Shown here piece after piece: positions 17,347-28,737 of a stretch of DNA of 64,000 nt. The position numbers were made by a program, and so were the translations under genes. Numbering within the stretch: position 1 is the first letter of the stretch; every line of letters starts with the position of its first letter. The DNA lies in assembly GCF_009295825.1 (NCBI RefSeq), contig NZ_WHKF01000001.1:461088-525087 (forward strand). Direction: 5' to 3'. This DNA is from Marinifilum sp. N1E240. Lineage in GTDB: Bacteria > Bacteroidota > Bacteroidia > Bacteroidales > Marinifilaceae. Under the pieces are notes generated by a model that saw only the letters and a list, made by a program, of their open reading frames with translations, ran no database searches and had not been told where the DNA came from.

Positions 17347-19461
17347 ATGGCTAAGAGAGATTTAAATTTTACCAGAAACATTGGTATCATGGCACACATC
17401 GACGCCGGTAAGACAACAACTACCGAGCGTATTTTGTATTATACAGGGGTGTCTCACAAAATTGGTGAGGTACACGATGGTGCAGCTACAATGGACTGGA
17501 TGGAGCAAGAGCAGGAAAGAGGTATTACCATTACTTCTGCGGCTACGACATGTTATTGGAATTACGATAGCAAAAAGTATCAGATTAACATTATTGACAC
17601 ACCGGGTCACGTTGACTTTACTGTAGAGGTAGAGCGTTCATTGCGTGTTCTTGATGGTGCTGTCGCATGTTTCTGTGCTGTAGGTGGTGTTGAAGCTCAG
17701 TCTGAGACTGTTTGGAGACAAGCTGACAAATATAGAGTTCCTCGTATGGGTTTTGTAAATAAGATGGACCGTTCTGGTGCTGACTTTTTCAAAGCTGTGC
17801 GTGAGGTTAAGGAAAAATTAGGTGCTAATCCTATTCCTATTCAAATTCCTATCGGATCAGAAGATACTTTCCGTGGTGTAATCGACTTGATTACTATGAA
17901 AGCTATCGTATGGTATGATGATGAGAATGGTACAAACTACACATTAGAAGATATTCCTGATCACTTGGTTGCTGATGCAAATGAGTGGAGAGAGACTTTA
18001 GTGGAGGCAGTTGCAGAGAATGATGAGGAATTGTTGGAAAGATTCTTTGAGGATCCAGAATCAATTACCGAAGATGAAATGTATGCTGTTATCCGTAAAG
18101 CTACTATCTCAATGGATATTGTTCCTATGCTATGTGGTTCTGCATTTAAAAATAAAGGTGTTCAGCGTTTGTTGGATGCAATTATTACTTATATGCCATC
18201 ACCACTTGATGTAGAGGCTATTGTTGGAACTATTCCTGGAACTGATGAAGAAGTAGTTCGTCAACCAGATGCAGATGAGCCATTAGCTGCTTTAGCATTT
18301 AAAATTGCTACAGACCCATTCGTAGGTCGTTTAGCGTTTACGCGTATCTACTCAGGAGCTATTGATGCTGGATCATATGTATACAATACAAGATCTAACA
18401 ATAAAGAGCGTATTTCTCGTTTGTATCAAATGCACTCGAATAAGCAAAATGCTATCGATCGTGTTGAGGCAGGTGATATTTGTGCTTGTGTAGGATTTAA
18501 AGATATTCGTACTGGAGATACTCTTTGTCAAAAAGAAACTCCAATCGAACTTGAATCAATGGATTTTCCAGATCCAGTAATCGGTATTGCTGTTGAGCCA
18601 TTGACTCAAAAGGATGTTGATAAAATGGGTATGGCATTAGCTAAATTGGCTGAAGAGGATCCAACATTCCAGGTTAAGACTGATGAAGATTCGGGACAGA
18701 CTGTTATTAGTGGTATGGGTGAACTTCACTTGGATATCATTATTGATCGTTTGAAGCGTGAATTTAAAGTTGAGTGTAACCAGGGCGCACCTCAGGTTGC
18801 ATACAAAGAGGCTATCAAAGGTTCTGTTGATCACCGTCAGGTATTCAAAAAGCAGTCTGGTGGACGTGGTAAGTTTGCTGATATCCAATTCCGTTTGATG
18901 CCAGTTGATGCTGATTTCGAAGGTGAAGGATTGCAATTTGTTGATCAGATTAAAGGTGGTAATATTCCTAAGGAATTTGTTCCTTCGGTACAGAAGGGGT
19001 TCACTGAAGCAATGAAAAATGGTGTGTTAGCAGGTTACACTGTAGATACATTAAAAGTTGAGTTGTATGATGGATCTTTCCACCCAGTTGACTCGGATCA
19101 ATTATCATTTGAGATGGCTGCTAAGCAAGGTTTCAAAGAAGCTTGTGCTAAAGCAAATCCAGTTCTTCTTGAGCCTATCATGAAGATGGAAGTTATCACT
19201 CCAGAGGAATATATGGGTGACATTATCGGTGACTTAAACAAACGTAGAGGTCAGGTAGAAGGTATGGAGTCGAAGCACGGAGCTCGTGTTGTAAACGCTA
19301 AAGTACCATTGTCTGAACAGTTTGGTTACGTTACTGTGTTGAGAACCTTATCTTCAGGTCGTGCAAACTCTTCAATGGAATTTTCTCACTTCGAAGAAGT
19401 ACCAAAAGGTATTGCTAAAGAGGTTGTAGAGAATGCAAAGGGTAAAGTAGAATTATTATAA
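17347..19461 (+). CDS. fusA: elongation factor G
   Basis: 704 residues, canonical translocase GTPase. G1 AHIDAGKT at 16-23, switch [11 protein letters not shown]3 DTPGHVDF, G4 NKMD, and domain [16 protein letters not shown] are all intact, in contrast to the paralogue at 13.8-15.9 kb. The gene is followed directly by rpsJ: tufA, which follows fusA in Proteobacteria, is absent from this locus. Confidence 0.99.
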   Translation: MAKRDLNFTRNIGIMAHIDAGKTTTTERILYYTGVSHKIGEVHDGAATMDWMEQEQERGITITSAATTCYWNYDSKKYQINIIDTPGHVDFTVEVERSLRVLDGAVACFCAVGGVEAQSETVWRQADKYRVPRMGFVNKMDRSGADFFKAVREVKEKLGANPIPIQIPIGSEDTFRGVIDLITMKAIVWYDDENGTNYTLEDIPDHLVADANEWRETLVEAVAENDEELLERFFEDPESITEDEMYAVIRKATISMDIVPMLCGSAFKNKGVQRLLDAIITYMPSPLDVEAIVGTIPGTDEEVVRQPDADEPLAALAFKIATDPFVGRLAFTRIYSGAIDAGSYVYNTRSNNKERISRLYQMHSNKQNAIDRVEAGDICACVGFKDIRTGDTLCQKETPIELESMDFPDPVIGIAVEPLTQKDVDKMGMALAKLAEEDPTFQVKTDEDSGQTVISGMGELHLDIIIDRLKREFKVECNQGAPQVAYKEAIKGSVDHRQVFKKQSGGRGKFADIQFRLMPVDADFEGEGLQFVDQIKGGNIPKEFVPSVQKGFTEAMKNGVLAGYTVDTLKVELYDGSFHPVDSDQLSFEMAAKQGFKEACAKANPVLLEPIMKMEVITPEEYMGDIIGDLNKRRGQVEGMESKHGARVVNAKVPLSEQFGYVTVLRTLSSGRANSSMEFSHFEEVPKGIAKEVVENAKGKVELL

Positions 19462-19489
19462 TTATATCATCGTATAATATCTAAATAAG

Positions 19490-19795
19490 ATGAGCCAAAA
19501 AATTAGAATTAAACTGAAATCTTACGATCACAACTTGGTTGACAAATCAGCTGAGAAAATCGTAAAGACAGTTAAGGCTACAGGTGCTGTTGTTAGCGGT
19601 CCAATTCCACTTCCAACTCACAAAAGAATTTTTACTGTTCTTCGTTCAACTTTCGTGAACAAGAAATCTAGAGAACAGTTTCAACTTTCTTCTTTCAAGC
19701 GTTTGATTGATATTTACAGTTCAACTGCAAATACTATCGATGCTTTGATGAAACTAGAGTTGCCTAGTGGAGTAGAAGTTGAAATTAAAGTTTGA
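19490..19795 (+). CDS. rpsJ: 30S ribosomal protein S10 (uS10, NusE)
   Basis: 101 residues. [10 protein letters not shown] at the start and [14 protein letters not shown] in the ribosome-entering loop identify S10, which also acts as NusE in transcription antitermination. First gene of the S10 block, 28 bases after fusA, with no terminator between, so the str and S10 blocks form one unit here. Confidence 0.99.
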   Translation: MSQKIRIKLKSYDHNLVDKSAEKIVKTVKATGAVVSGPIPLPTHKRIFTVLRSTFVNKKSREQFQLSSFKRLIDIYSSTANTIDALMKLELPSGVEVEIKV

Positions 19796-19832
19796 TAATC
19801 TGTAAGATTTATTTTTAAAAAAGTAAAGAGAA

Positions 19833-20450
19833 ATGCCAGGATTAATTGGAAAAAAAATCGGAATGACTTCCGTTTACAGTGCCGAGGGAAAAAATATTCC
19901 ATGCACTGTCATTGAGGCAGGTCCATGTGTTGTAACCCAGATCAAAACTATTGAGACTGATGGTTACGAAGCACTTCAGTTGGCTTTTGACGATAAAAAG
20001 GAAAAGCGAACAACTAAGGCGCTAGATGGGCACTTTAAAAAGGCAAACACAACTCCTAAGAAAAAGCTTGTTGAATTTTCTGAATTTGAAGCTGAGTACA
20101 AATTAGGAGAAACTGTTACTGTTGATATCTTCGAAGAGTCTGCTTTTGTAGATGTAACTGGAGTATCAAAAGGTAAAGGTTTCCAAGGGGTAGTAAAACG
20201 TCATGGTTTTGCCGGAGTAGGTGGCGCGACACACGGTCAGCATAACCGTCTGCGTGCTCCAGGTTCTATCGGTGCTGCATCTTACCCAGCTCGCGTATTT
20301 AAAGGCATGAGAATGGCTGGACGTACTGGTGGGGAAAATGTGAAGGTTCAAAATCTTCAGGTTCTTAAGGTAATTCCTGAGAACAACCTTATTTTAGTTA
20401 AAGGATCTCTTCCAGGGTCTAAAGGTTCATACGTAATTATTGAAAAGTAA
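19833..20450 (+). CDS. rplC: 50S ribosomal protein L3 (uL3)
   Basis: 205 residues. [15 protein letters not shown] at the start and the long internal loop [20 protein letters not shown], which reaches towards the peptidyl transferase centre, are diagnostic. Its stop TAA shares one base with the ATG of rplD, implying coupled translation. Confidence 0.99.
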   Translation: MPGLIGKKIGMTSVYSAEGKNIPCTVIEAGPCVVTQIKTIETDGYEALQLAFDDKKEKRTTKALDGHFKKANTTPKKKLVEFSEFEAEYKLGETVTVDIFEESAFVDVTGVSKGKGFQGVVKRHGFAGVGGATHGQHNRLRAPGSIGAASYPARVFKGMRMAGRTGGENVKVQNLQVLKVIPENNLILVKGSLPGSKGSYVIIEK

Positions 20451-21082
20451 TGGAATTAGCGATTTTAAACACAGCTGGAGCAGATACTGGTAGAAAAATT
20501 GAGTTAAATGATTCAATTTTCGGCATCGAACCAAATGAACATGCTATTTACTTAGACGTGAAACAATTTCTTGCAAATCAGCGTCAAGGAACTCACAAGT
20601 CTAAAGAAAGAGCTGACATTTCTGGTAGTACTGCTAAGATAAAGAAACAAAAAGGTACTGGTACAGCGCGTGCTGGTAGCATTAAGTCACCTATCTTCAG
20701 AGGTGGAGGTCGTGTATTCGGTCCTCGCCCAAGAAACTACGGTTTCAAATTGAATAAAAAACTGAAGCAATTGGCTCGTAGATCTGCTTTAACAATCAAA
20801 GCTCAAAATGAAGCTTTAATGGTTGTTGAAGATTTCAATTTCGAAGCTGTTAAGACAAAAAGTTTTGTTGCTCTACAGAATAGTCTGAAAGTATCTGATA
20901 AAAAAGTACTTTTAGTTTTATCTGAAGATAATAAAAACATATATTTGTCTTCTCGTAATTTGAAGAATGTACAAGTTGTTCGTGTTTCTGACCTAGCAAC
21001 CTATGACATTATGAAAGCTTCAACTTTGGTATTTGTAGAGAGCTCAGTAAAAGGGCTAGATGAAATGTTTAAACTAAACTAA
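20450..21082 (+). CDS. rplD: 50S ribosomal protein L4 (uL4)
   Basis: 210 residues. The exit-tunnel loop with [23 protein letters not shown] identifies L4, the protein that contacts macrolide binding sites. It overlaps rplC by one base. In E. coli L4 represses the S10 operon through a leader hairpin ahead of rpsJ; no comparable leader exists here because rpsJ follows fusA after 28 bases. Confidence 0.99.
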   Translation: MELAILNTAGADTGRKIELNDSIFGIEPNEHAIYLDVKQFLANQRQGTHKSKERADISGSTAKIKKQKGTGTARAGSIKSPIFRGGGRVFGPRPRNYGFKLNKKLKQLARRSALTIKAQNEALMVVEDFNFEAVKTKSFVALQNSLKVSDKKVLLVLSEDNKNIYLSSRNLKNVQVVRVSDLATYDIMKASTLVFVESSVKGLDEMFKLN

Positions 21083-21092
21083 GTTTAAAAAA

Positions 21093-21383
21093 ATGGATAT
21101 TTTAATTAAGCCAATCGTTACTGAGAAAATGACTGAACAAAGCGAAAAATTCAATCGCTTTGGTTTTGTTGTTAATCGTAGAGCGACAAAGATCGACATA
21201 AAGGCGGCAGTAGAATCAATGTACAATGTGAAAGTGGCATCTGTTAATACCATGAATTATCAGGGTAAGAAAAAGAGCCGTTTTACAAAAGCAGGTGCTA
21301 TTGAAGGAAGAACTGCGTCTTTCAAGAAGGCGATCGTTACTTTAGTTGAAGGTGATAATATAGATTTTTATAGCAATATTTAA
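21093..21383 (+). CDS. rplW: 50S ribosomal protein L23 (uL23)
   Basis: 96 residues. Opening ILIKPIVTEKMT and the loop NYQGKKKSRF are typical. L23 sits at the tunnel exit and docks trigger factor and SRP. It starts 10 bases after rplD. Confidence 0.99.
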   Translation: MDILIKPIVTEKMTEQSEKFNRFGFVVNRRATKIDIKAAVESMYNVKVASVNTMNYQGKKKSRFTKAGAIEGRTASFKKAIVTLVEGDNIDFYSNI

Positions 21384-21389
21384 TAGAAA

Positions 21390-22214
<825 letters not shown>

Positions 22215-22233
22215 TTTGATTAATTAGATTGTT

Positions 22234-22503
22234 ATGAGTCGTTCATTAAAAAAAGGCCCTTTTATCGATTTCAAATTGGAGAAACGAGTATTGGAGCAAA
22301 ACGAATCAGGTAAAAAGTCAGTGATGAAAACCTGGTCAAGACGTTCTATGATTTCTCCGGATTTCGTAGGTCACACAATTGCCGTTCACAACGGAAACAA
22401 ATTCATTCCTGTTTATGTTACTGAAAACATGGTAGGTCATAAATTAGGTGAATTTGCGCCAACTCGTACTTTTAGAGGACATGCTGACAAGAAGAAACGC
22501 TAG
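22234..22503 (+). CDS. rpsS: 30S ribosomal protein S19 (uS19)
   Basis: 89 residues. [11 protein letters not shown] at the start, [23 protein letters not shown] in the middle and [10 protein letters not shown] near the end identify S19, partner of S13 in the 30S head. Confidence 0.99.
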   Translation: MSRSLKKGPFIDFKLEKRVLEQNESGKKSVMKTWSRRSMISPDFVGHTIAVHNGNKFIPVYVTENMVGHKLGEFAPTRTFRGHADKKKR

Positions 22504-22544
22504 TCGCATGTTAAGGTTTTAATTAACATTTTGAAATTGTAAAA

Positions 22545-22964
22545 ATGGGTGCAAGAAAAAGAATAAAAGCAAACCAAATAAAGGAGGAAAATAAGAGCAA
22601 AGCATTTGCTAGCTTGAGAAATGTTCCTACTTCGCCTCGTAAAATGAGACTTGTTGCCGATATGGTAAGAGGTATGGAGGTGAACCGAGCTTTAGATGTG
22701 CTTCGTTTCAGTCCGAAAGAAGCATCAAGTCGCGTAGAAAAACTAGTGCTTTCTGCTATTGCCAACTGGCAAGCGAAGAATGAAGGTCAAAGAATTGAAG
22801 AGAGCGAATTATATATCAAAGAAATTTGTGTTGATTCAGCTCGAATTTTAAAGCGTCTTAGACCAGCTCCTCAAGGGAGAGCACATAGAATTAAGAAAAG
22901 ATCAAATCATGTAACTATATTGTTAGGCAGCAAAACTGCTGAAGCTAATGATACTAAAGAATAG
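22545..22964 (+). CDS. rplV: 50S ribosomal protein L22 (uL22)
   Basis: 139 residues. The fold core begins at [22 protein letters not shown]; the first ~20 residues are a lysine-rich extension. The tunnel-lining beta hairpin [22 protein letters not shown] is intact, without the deletion linked to macrolide resistance. Confidence 0.98.
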   Translation: MGARKRIKANQIKEENKSKAFASLRNVPTSPRKMRLVADMVRGMEVNRALDVLRFSPKEASSRVEKLVLSAIANWQAKNEGQRIEESELYIKEICVDSARILKRLRPAPQGRAHRIKKRSNHVTILLGSKTAEANDTKE

Positions 22965-22969
22965 TTAGA

Positions 22970-23680
22970 ATGGGACAAAAAGTAAATCCAATTGGAAATA
23001 GATTAGGAATCATCAGAGGATGGGATTCTAACTGGTTTGGTGGAAAAAACTACGGCGATAAGCTTGTTGAAGATACTAAAATTAGAAAGTACCTAAATGC
23101 TCGTTTAGCTAAGGCAAGTATTTCTAAAATCATTATCGAAAGAACTCTTAAATTAATCACTATCACTATCAACACTGCTCGTCCTGGTATTATTATCGGG
23201 AAAGGTGGTCAAGAAGTTGACAAGTTGAAAGAAGAGTTAAAGAAGATTACTGACAAAGAAGTACAAATTAACATCTTTGAAATTAAGCGTCCAGAAATGG
23301 ATTCTGTAATCGTTGCTAATAATATTGCTCGTCAAATCGAAGGACGTATCGCCTACCGAAGAGCAATTAAGATGGCTATTGCTTCTACTATGAGAATGGG
23401 TGCTGAGGGAATCAAAGTTCAGATTTCCGGGCGTTTAAATGGAGCTGAGATGGCACGTTCTGAAATGTATAAAGAAGGACGTACTCCACTTCATACCTTA
23501 AGAGCTGATATCGATTATTGTCAGGCGGAAGCATTGACTACCTACGGGTTAATTGGTATCAAAGTTTGGATCTGTAAAGGAGAAGTTTACGGTAAGCGTG
23601 ACCTAACTCCTAACGCTGGCATGAAAGATAGCCGTGGTCCAAAAGGAAAAGGTGGTTTTAATAGAAGAAAAAAGAAGTAG
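22970..23680 (+). CDS. rpsC: 30S ribosomal protein S3 (uS3)
   Basis: 236 residues. [13 protein letters not shown] start, KH domain type II with [10 protein letters not shown], and a C-terminal domain with [11 protein letters not shown]3 lines the mRNA entry channel with S4 and S5. Starts 5 bases after rplV; the tail is Lys/Arg-rich. Confidence 0.99.
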   Translation: MGQKVNPIGNRLGIIRGWDSNWFGGKNYGDKLVEDTKIRKYLNARLAKASISKIIIERTLKLITITINTARPGIIIGKGGQEVDKLKEELKKITDKEVQINIFEIKRPEMDSVIVANNIARQIEGRIAYRRAIKMAIASTMRMGAEGIKVQISGRLNGAEMARSEMYKEGRTPLHTLRADIDYCQAEALTTYGLIGIKVWICKGEVYGKRDLTPNAGMKDSRGPKGKGGFNRRKKK

Positions 23681-23706
23681 TCTTTAAATTTTAAAGAATT
23701 AGTACG

Positions 23707-24138
23707 ATGTTACAACCAAAAAGGACAAAATTTAGAAGACAGCAAAAGGGAAGAATGAAAGGTGACGCAGGACGCGGAACTGAATTAGCATTCGGATCTT
23801 TTGGGATCAAGTCACTTGAAGAAAAGTGGATTACTGGTCGTCAAATTGAAGCTGCTCGTGTAGCAGTGACTCGATATATGCAAAGACAAGGTCAAATCTG
23901 GATCAGAGTATTTCCAGATAAGCCTATCACTAAGAAGCCTGCAGAGGTACGTATGGGTAAAGGTAAGGGTGCACCGGAAGGATTCGTTGCTGCTGTTTCA
24001 CCAGGAAGAATGTTATTCGAGTGTGAAGGAGTACCTTTTGAAGTAGCTAAAGAGGCTTTACGTCTAGCTGCTCAAAAATTACCTGTTACTACAAAGTTTG
24101 TCGTAAGACGTGATTATGTTGAAAATTCAAATGATTAA
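23707..24138 (+). CDS. rplP: 50S ribosomal protein L16 (uL16)
   Basis: 143 residues. [19 protein letters not shown] and the loop [20 protein letters not shown] near A- and P-site tRNA are diagnostic; late assembly protein of the 50S subunit. Confidence 0.99.
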   Translation: MLQPKRTKFRRQQKGRMKGDAGRGTELAFGSFGIKSLEEKWITGRQIEAARVAVTRYMQRQGQIWIRVFPDKPITKKPAEVRMGKGKGAPEGFVAAVSPGRMLFECEGVPFEVAKEALRLAAQKLPVTTKFVVRRDYVENSND

Positions 24139-24140
24139 TC

Positions 24141-24338
24141 ATGAAGAATTCAGAAATTAAAGAGTTAACAACACAGGAAATAGTAGAAAAGTTGGATGCC
24201 GAAAGAGCATCGTTAACTCGCTTCAGACTAAATCACGCTATTTCACCTTTGGAAAATCCTTTGCAAATTAAGGAAACGAGACGAAACGTTGCCAAATTGA
24301 TGACAGAGTTACGTCAGAGACAATTAACTGAAAAGTAA
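24141..24338 (+). CDS. rpmC: 50S ribosomal protein L29 (uL29)
   Basis: 65 residues, two-helix coiled hairpin typical of L29 ([15 protein letters not shown] and the [14 protein letters not shown] end). Located near the tunnel exit next to L23. Starts 2 bases after the rplP stop. Confidence 0.97.
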   Translation: MKNSEIKELTTQEIVEKLDAERASLTRFRLNHAISPLENPLQIKETRRNVAKLMTELRQRQLTEK

Positions 24339-24345
24339 AAAAGTG

Positions 24346-24600
24346 ATGGAAAGAAATCTTAGAAAAGAGCGTATCGGGGTAGTGGTTAGCAATAAAATGG
24401 AGAAATCTATTACAATTGCAGTTCACACTAAGGAAAAACACCCAATTTATGGTAAGTTTGTGAACAAAACCAAGAAATTCACTGCTCATGACGAGGAAAA
24501 CACCTGTAACGAAGGTGATACCGTAAAAATCATGGAAACCCGACCTTTAAGTAAAAATAAAAGTTGGAGATTAGTTGAAATTATTGAAAGAGCTAAGTAA
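24346..24600 (+). CDS. rpsQ: 30S ribosomal protein S17 (uS17)
   Basis: 84 residues, OB-fold primary 16S binder ([31 protein letters not shown]). Two adjacent starts are possible: GTG at 24343 and ATG at 24346. The ATG is chosen because it gives the usual N-terminus [11 protein letters not shown] and is the stronger codon. Confidence 0.97.
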   Translation: MERNLRKERIGVVVSNKMEKSITIAVHTKEKHPIYGKFVNKTKKFTAHDEENTCNEGDTVKIMETRPLSKNKSWRLVEIIERAK

Positions 24601-24602
24601 TC

Positions 24603-24968
24603 ATGATACAAACAGAAAGTAGACTATTAGTAGCTGATAACAGCGGTGCAAAGGAAGTACTTTGTATACGTGTGTTAGGCGGTACCAAGAAACGCTATGC
24701 TTCAATTGGCGACAAAATTGTGGTTACCGTAAAGAACGCTATCGCCGGTTCCGAAATGAAAAAAGGAACAGTAACAAAAGCAGTTGTTGTTCGCACCAAA
24801 AAAGAGATTAGAAGACAAGACGGATCTTATATTCGCTTCGACGATAACGCATGTGTATTGTTGAATACTGCTGGTGAAATGAGAGGAACCCGTATTTTTG
24901 GACCTGTTGCAAGAGAGTTACGTGACACTGACATGAAGATCGTTTCTTTAGCACCAGAAGTTTTATAA
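24603..24968 (+). CDS. rplN: 50S ribosomal protein L14 (uL14)
   Basis: 121 residues. [19 protein letters not shown] and the conserved end [14 protein letters not shown] are diagnostic. Begins the spc block two bases after rpsQ. Confidence 0.99.
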   Translation: MIQTESRLLVADNSGAKEVLCIRVLGGTKKRYASIGDKIVVTVKNAIAGSEMKKGTVTKAVVVRTKKEIRRQDGSYIRFDDNACVLLNTAGEMRGTRIFGPVARELRDTDMKIVSLAPEVL

Positions 24969-24987
24969 TCTTTGTAAACCAAGAACA

Positions 24988-25305
24988 ATGAAGTTACATA
25001 TTAAAAAAGGTGATACCGTAATTGTTAATTCTGGGGAATCAAAAGGTCAGGAAGGTAAAGTATTAGAAGTTCTTATTGACAAGCAACGTGCAGTTGTAGA
25101 AGGTGTTAATATGATTTCTAAGCATACTAAGCCAAATGCAGAGAATCCTCAGGGTGGTATCGTTAAAAGAGAAGCCCCAATTCACATTTCAAATTTGAAT
25201 GTGAAAGATCCTTCAACAGGAAATGCTACTCGTATTGGTAGAAAAATGGGCGATGACAATAAATTAGTTAGATACTCTAAAAAGTCAGGGGAGGAGATTA
25301 AGTAA
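24988..25305 (+). CDS. rplX: 50S ribosomal protein L24 (uL24)
   Basis: 105 residues with an N-terminal KOW motif ([21 protein letters not shown]) and the HTKPN segment. Initiator of 50S assembly. Its TAA shares one base with the rplE ATG. Confidence 0.99.
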   Translation: MKLHIKKGDTVIVNSGESKGQEGKVLEVLIDKQRAVVEGVNMISKHTKPNAENPQGGIVKREAPIHISNLNVKDPSTGNATRIGRKMGDDNKLVRYSKKSGEEIK

Positions 25306-25859
25306 TGAGCTATACACCGACTCTTAAAAAACAGTATGCAGAAGAAATCGTTCCATCTTTAATGAAGGAATTCGATTACAAAACTGTAATGCAAGCACCA
25401 AAATTAACGAAGATAGTAATTAATCAAGGTGTTGGTCAGGCGATTGCTGATAAAAAAGTACTTGAATTCTCTGTAAACGAGATCACTGCCATTACTGGAC
25501 AGAAAGCTGTACAGACAATGTCTTCAAAAGATATTTCGAACTTTAAATTGCGTAAAGGTATGCCAATTGGTACTACTGTGACTTTACGTCGCGAGCGCAT
25601 GTACGAATTTCTTGAGAAATTGGTTCGTGTTGCTTTACCACGTATTCGTGACTTTAGAGGTATCAAGAGCAAATTAGACGGTAGAGGTAACTATACTTTA
25701 GGTATCGAAGAGCAAATCATTTTCCCTGAAATCGTGTTGGACGAAATCAACAAGATTATGGGTATGAACATTACCTTCGTTACTACAGCTAATACCGACG
25801 AAGAAGCTTATGCTCTATTGAAAGAATTTGGATTACCATTTAAAAATCTAAAAAAATAA
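25305..25859 (+). CDS. rplE: 50S ribosomal protein L5 (uL5)
   Basis: 184 residues. [13 protein letters not shown], the P-site loop [14 protein letters not shown] and RDFRGI identify L5, which carries 5S rRNA to the central protuberance. Overlaps rplX by one base. Confidence 0.99.
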   Translation: MSYTPTLKKQYAEEIVPSLMKEFDYKTVMQAPKLTKIVINQGVGQAIADKKVLEFSVNEITAITGQKAVQTMSSKDISNFKLRKGMPIGTTVTLRRERMYEFLEKLVRVALPRIRDFRGIKSKLDGRGNYTLGIEEQIIFPEIVLDEINKIMGMNITFVTTANTDEEAYALLKEFGLPFKNLKK

Positions 25860-25863
25860 GACG

Positions 25864-26133
25864 ATGGCTAAAGAATCAATGAAAGCTCGCGAAGTTAAGC
25901 GTCAAAAGTTAGTTGAAAAATACGCAGCTAAAAGAGCTAAACTTAAAGAGGAAGGCGATTATATCGCACTTAGTCGTTTGCCTAAAAACTCTTCACCTGT
26001 TCGTTTACACAACAGATGTAAGATTACTGGACGTCCTAAAGGATATATGAGACAATTCGGAGTTAGTCGTATCACCTTCCGTGAAATGGCATCTTCAGGT
26101 CTAATCCCAGGAGTAAAGAAGGCAAGTTGGTAA
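25864..26133 (+). CDS. rpsN: 30S ribosomal protein S14 (uS14), zinc-free form
   Basis: 89 residues, the long C-minus type: the CxxC zinc pairs of the short form are absent and only one cysteine occurs ([21 protein letters not shown]). The full length and the [15 protein letters not shown] segment match E. coli-type S14. Confidence 0.98.
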   Translation: MAKESMKAREVKRQKLVEKYAAKRAKLKEEGDYIALSRLPKNSSPVRLHNRCKITGRPKGYMRQFGVSRITFREMASSGLIPGVKKASW

Positions 26134-26165
26134 TCAAATTTTTGTTATCAGAATTTTGTTAAATA

Positions 26166-26189
26166 TTGTCCCGAGCAATCGGGATCAAT
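26166..26189 (+). promoter_or_regulatory. GNRA-capped hairpin in the rpsN-rpsH spacer
   Basis: Perfect stem 26169-26174 with 26179-26184 closed by a GCAA tetraloop (26175-26178), and extendable by three pairs past one bulge. It ends 15-20 bases before the rpsH ATG. In E. coli, S8 regulates the spc operon by binding mRNA upstream in rplE; a similar role here is inference only. Confidence 0.45.
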
Positions 26190-26203
26190 TTAATTTTTAT
26201 ATA

Positions 26204-26599
26204 ATGACAGATCCAATAGCAGATTTTCTTACACGTTTAAGAAATGCGATCATGGCAAACCACAAAGTTGTGGAATTGCCAGCATCGAACGTGAAAAAAG
26301 AAATGACAAAGATTCTTAAGGATAAAGGTTATATCCTTAACTACAAATTTGTAGATGATGGTGTCCAAGGAGTAATTAAAATTGCTCTAAAGTACCATCC
26401 AGAAACCAAAATCTCAGCAATCAAAGATCTTAAACGTGTGTCAAAACCAGGTTTGAGAAAATATTGCGGAGCTTTAGAATTACCTCGCGTACTTAACGGT
26501 TTAGGAATTGCGATTCTTTCTACTTCTCAGGGAGTAATGACTGACAAGGAAGCTCGTCAGAAGCATGTTGGTGGTGAAATATTGTGTTACGTTTATTAA
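26204..26599 (+). CDS. rpsH: 30S ribosomal protein S8 (uS8)
   Basis: 131 residues from the ATG at 26204 ([15 protein letters not shown], the standard S8 N-terminus). A longer in-frame reading from 26156 would add 16 residues across the hairpin spacer and has no family support. The C-terminal STSQGVMT and GGEILCYVY are typical. Confidence 0.98.
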   Translation: MTDPIADFLTRLRNAIMANHKVVELPASNVKKEMTKILKDKGYILNYKFVDDGVQGVIKIALKYHPETKISAIKDLKRVSKPGLRKYCGALELPRVLNGLGIAILSTSQGVMTDKEARQKHVGGEILCYVY

Positions 26600-26615
26600 T
26601 TAAGGAGGATTAGAA

Positions 26616-27170
26616 ATGTCACGAATTGGAAAATTACCTATCAATTTGCCTGCCGGAGTAAGCGTAACGGTAAATAAAGATAATTCAGTAGTAGTTAAAG
26701 GACCTAAAGGTGAATTAACACAACAAATTAATACCGAAATCAAGGTTTCTGTAGAAGATAATCGTATTGTTCTTGAGCGTCCTTCTGATCAGAATAAAGA
26801 CAAAGCATTGCACGGTTTATACCGTTCTTTGTTGAACAACATGGTTGAGGGTGTTACTAATGGTTACAAAATCGAACAAGAGCTTGTAGGTGTAGGTTAT
26901 AGAGCGACTTCTAAAGGTCAAATTTTAGAATTGGCTTTAGGTTACTCTCACTTGATCCACTTGGAAATTGCTCCAGAGGTTAAAGTAACTGCAGTTACTG
27001 AGAAGCGTGCAAACCCGATTATTACTCTTGAAAGTTGCGATAAGCAATTAGTAGGTCAGGTAGCTGCGAAGATCAGATCATTCAGAAAACCTGAACCATA
27101 TAAAGGAAAAGGTGTTAAATTTGTTGGAGAGCAGCTTAGAAGAAAAGCTGGTAAATCTGCAGGTAAATAA
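26616..27170 (+). CDS. rplF: 50S ribosomal protein L6 (uL6)
   Basis: 184 residues, two tandem L6 folds. SRIGKLPINLPAGV at the start, LVGVGYRA at the domain junction and the ending RKPEPYKGKGVKF are diagnostic. A good purine-rich site (aaggagg) lies about 10 bases before the ATG, one of few Shine-Dalgarno-like sequences in the operon. Confidence 0.99.
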   Translation: MSRIGKLPINLPAGVSVTVNKDNSVVVKGPKGELTQQINTEIKVSVEDNRIVLERPSDQNKDKALHGLYRSLLNNMVEGVTNGYKIEQELVGVGYRATSKGQILELALGYSHLIHLEIAPEVKVTAVTEKRANPIITLESCDKQLVGQVAAKIRSFRKPEPYKGKGVKFVGEQLRRKAGKSAGK

Positions 27171-27188
27171 TTTCTAAAACAGTAAATT

Positions 27189-27545
27189 ATGGCTTTAACT
27201 AAGCAAGAAAGAAGACTAAGAATTAAAAGAAGAATTCGTAAGTCTGTTTCTGGAACTGCTGAAAGACCAAGAATGTCAGTTTTTCGTTCTAATAAGCAGA
27301 TTTCAGTACAATTGATCGATGATCTTTCAGGAAAAACTTTATTAACGACTAGTTCGTTAGTAAAAGAAATTGCTGAAAAATCAGTAACAAAAATTGAACA
27401 AGCAGAACTAGTAGGACAAGCATTTGCTGAAAAAGCAAAAGAAGCTGGATTCGCTAGTGTTGTATTCGATAGAAATGGTTATCTATACCATGGTAGAGTT
27501 AAATCTTTAGCGGACGCTGCTCGTAAAAGTGGCCTTAAATTTTAA
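27189..27545 (+). CDS. rplR: 50S ribosomal protein L18 (uL18)
   Basis: 118 residues, 5S rRNA binder. [29 protein letters not shown] and the end [26 protein letters not shown] are typical. Confidence 0.99.
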   Translation: MALTKQERRLRIKRRIRKSVSGTAERPRMSVFRSNKQISVQLIDDLSGKTLLTTSSLVKEIAEKSVTKIEQAELVGQAFAEKAKEAGFASVVFDRNGYLYHGRVKSLADAARKSGLKF

Positions 27546-27550
27546 TAATT

Positions 27551-28063
27551 ATGGCAGATATCAAAAATGTTAAGACAAGCGACGCAGAGCTTAAAGATAG
27601 ACTGGTTGCTATTAATCGTGTTACCAAAGTAACAAAAGGTGGTAGAACTTTCAGCTTTTCTGCAATTGTTGTTGTAGGTAACGAGAATGGATTAGTAGGA
27701 TGGGGTCTTGGTAAAGCTAATGAGGTTACCACTGCTATCTCTAAAGGAGTTGACGCTGCTAAGAAAAATTTGATTAAAGTACCTGTTTACAAGGGAACTA
27801 TTCCTCACGAGCAACTTTCACGTTTCGGCGGAGCAGAGGTTTTCATTAAGCCTGCTTCTCATGGTACCGGGGTTAAAGCCGGTGGTGCGATGCGTGCTGT
27901 ATTGGAGAGTGTTGGTGTAACTGATGTACTTGCAAAATCAAAAGGTTCATCAAACCCTCACAACCTTGTGAAAGCAACATTTGAAGCTCTTGCTGAATTA
28001 AGAGATGCTCATACTGTGGCTGAACAACGAGGTGTTTCATTGGATAAAGTGTTTAACGGATAA
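27551..28063 (+). CDS. rpsE: 30S ribosomal protein S5 (uS5)
   Basis: 170 residues. Double-stranded RNA-binding N-terminal domain with [18 protein letters not shown] and the C-terminal S5 fold with [13 protein letters not shown]. Starts 5 bases after rplR. Confidence 0.99.
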   Translation: MADIKNVKTSDAELKDRLVAINRVTKVTKGGRTFSFSAIVVVGNENGLVGWGLGKANEVTTAISKGVDAAKKNLIKVPVYKGTIPHEQLSRFGGAEVFIKPASHGTGVKAGGAMRAVLESVGVTDVLAKSKGSSNPHNLVKATFEALAELRDAHTVAEQRGVSLDKVFNG

Positions 28064-28074
28064 GAATAAGGAAA

Positions 28075-28251
28075 ATGGCTAAGATTAAAATTACTCAAAT
28101 CAAGAGCAAAATCGGTAGTACCGATCGCCAGAAAAAAACCTTGGAAGCATTAGGTTTGAATAAAATCAATGCTACTGTTGAGCACGAAGCTACTCCTCAA
28201 ATTAAGGGTATGGTAGTGAAGGTGCAACACTTGGTTTCCGTAGAAGAATAA
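28075..28251 (+). CDS. rpmD: 50S ribosomal protein L30 (uL30)
   Basis: 58-residue frame between rpsE and rplO, exactly where rpmD lies in the spc block. The sequence [15 protein letters not shown], then [12 protein letters not shown] and the ending [13 protein letters not shown] fit L30. The ATG is 11 bases after the rpsE stop, with gaataaggaaa upstream. Confidence 0.97.
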   Translation: MAKIKITQIKSKIGSTDRQKKTLEALGLNKINATVEHEATPQIKGMVVKVQHLVSVEE

Positions 28252-28281
28252 ATCATTGTAAATATTTAGTAATAAATAGAT

Positions 28282-28728
28282 ATGGACTTAAGTAACTTAA
28301 AACCCGCAGCTGGTTCTGTAAAGACAAATAAAAGAATAGGTCGCGGACAAGGATCTGGTAGAGGTGGAACCTCAACTAGAGGACATAAAGGTGCGAAGTC
28401 AAGATCTGGATACTCTAAAAAAGTTGGATTCGAAGGGGGTCAAATGCCTTTGCAACGTAGAGTTCCTAAGTTTGGATTTAAGAACATCAACAGAAAAGAA
28501 TACAAAGCTATTAATGTTGATGTTTTACAAGCCTTGGCAGAAAAAAATAACATTACAGTTATCGACGTTAATGTTTTAGTAAATGCTGGTTTAGCATCAA
28601 AGAACGATAACGTTAAGATTTTAGGTAATGGAACGATTACTGCTAAGTTAGAAGTAAAAGCTCATGCATTCTCAAAATCTGCTCAATCTGCGATTGAAGC
28701 GGTAGAAGGAACAGTTGTTAAATTGTAA
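28282..28728 (+). CDS. rplO: 50S ribosomal protein L15 (uL15)
   Basis: 148 residues. The glycine/arginine-rich N-terminus (RIGRGQGSGRGGTSTRGHKGAKSR) threads through 23S rRNA; the globular end includes KAHAFSKSAQSAIE. It starts 30 bases after rpmD. Confidence 0.99.
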   Translation: MDLSNLKPAAGSVKTNKRIGRGQGSGRGGTSTRGHKGAKSRSGYSKKVGFEGGQMPLQRRVPKFGFKNINRKEYKAINVDVLQALAEKNNITVIDVNVLVNAGLASKNDNVKILGNGTITAKLEVKAHAFSKSAQSAIEAVEGTVVKL

Positions 28729-28737
28729 GTTTATATA

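Noticed and set aside
17362-17626. Frames overlapping the beginning of fusA on both strands
   Set aside because: They are shadows of a canonical EF-G gene with all GTPase motifs.
26156-26203. N-terminal extension of S8 by 16 residues
   Set aside because: It crosses a hairpin spacer and family N-termini begin at the ATG at 26204.
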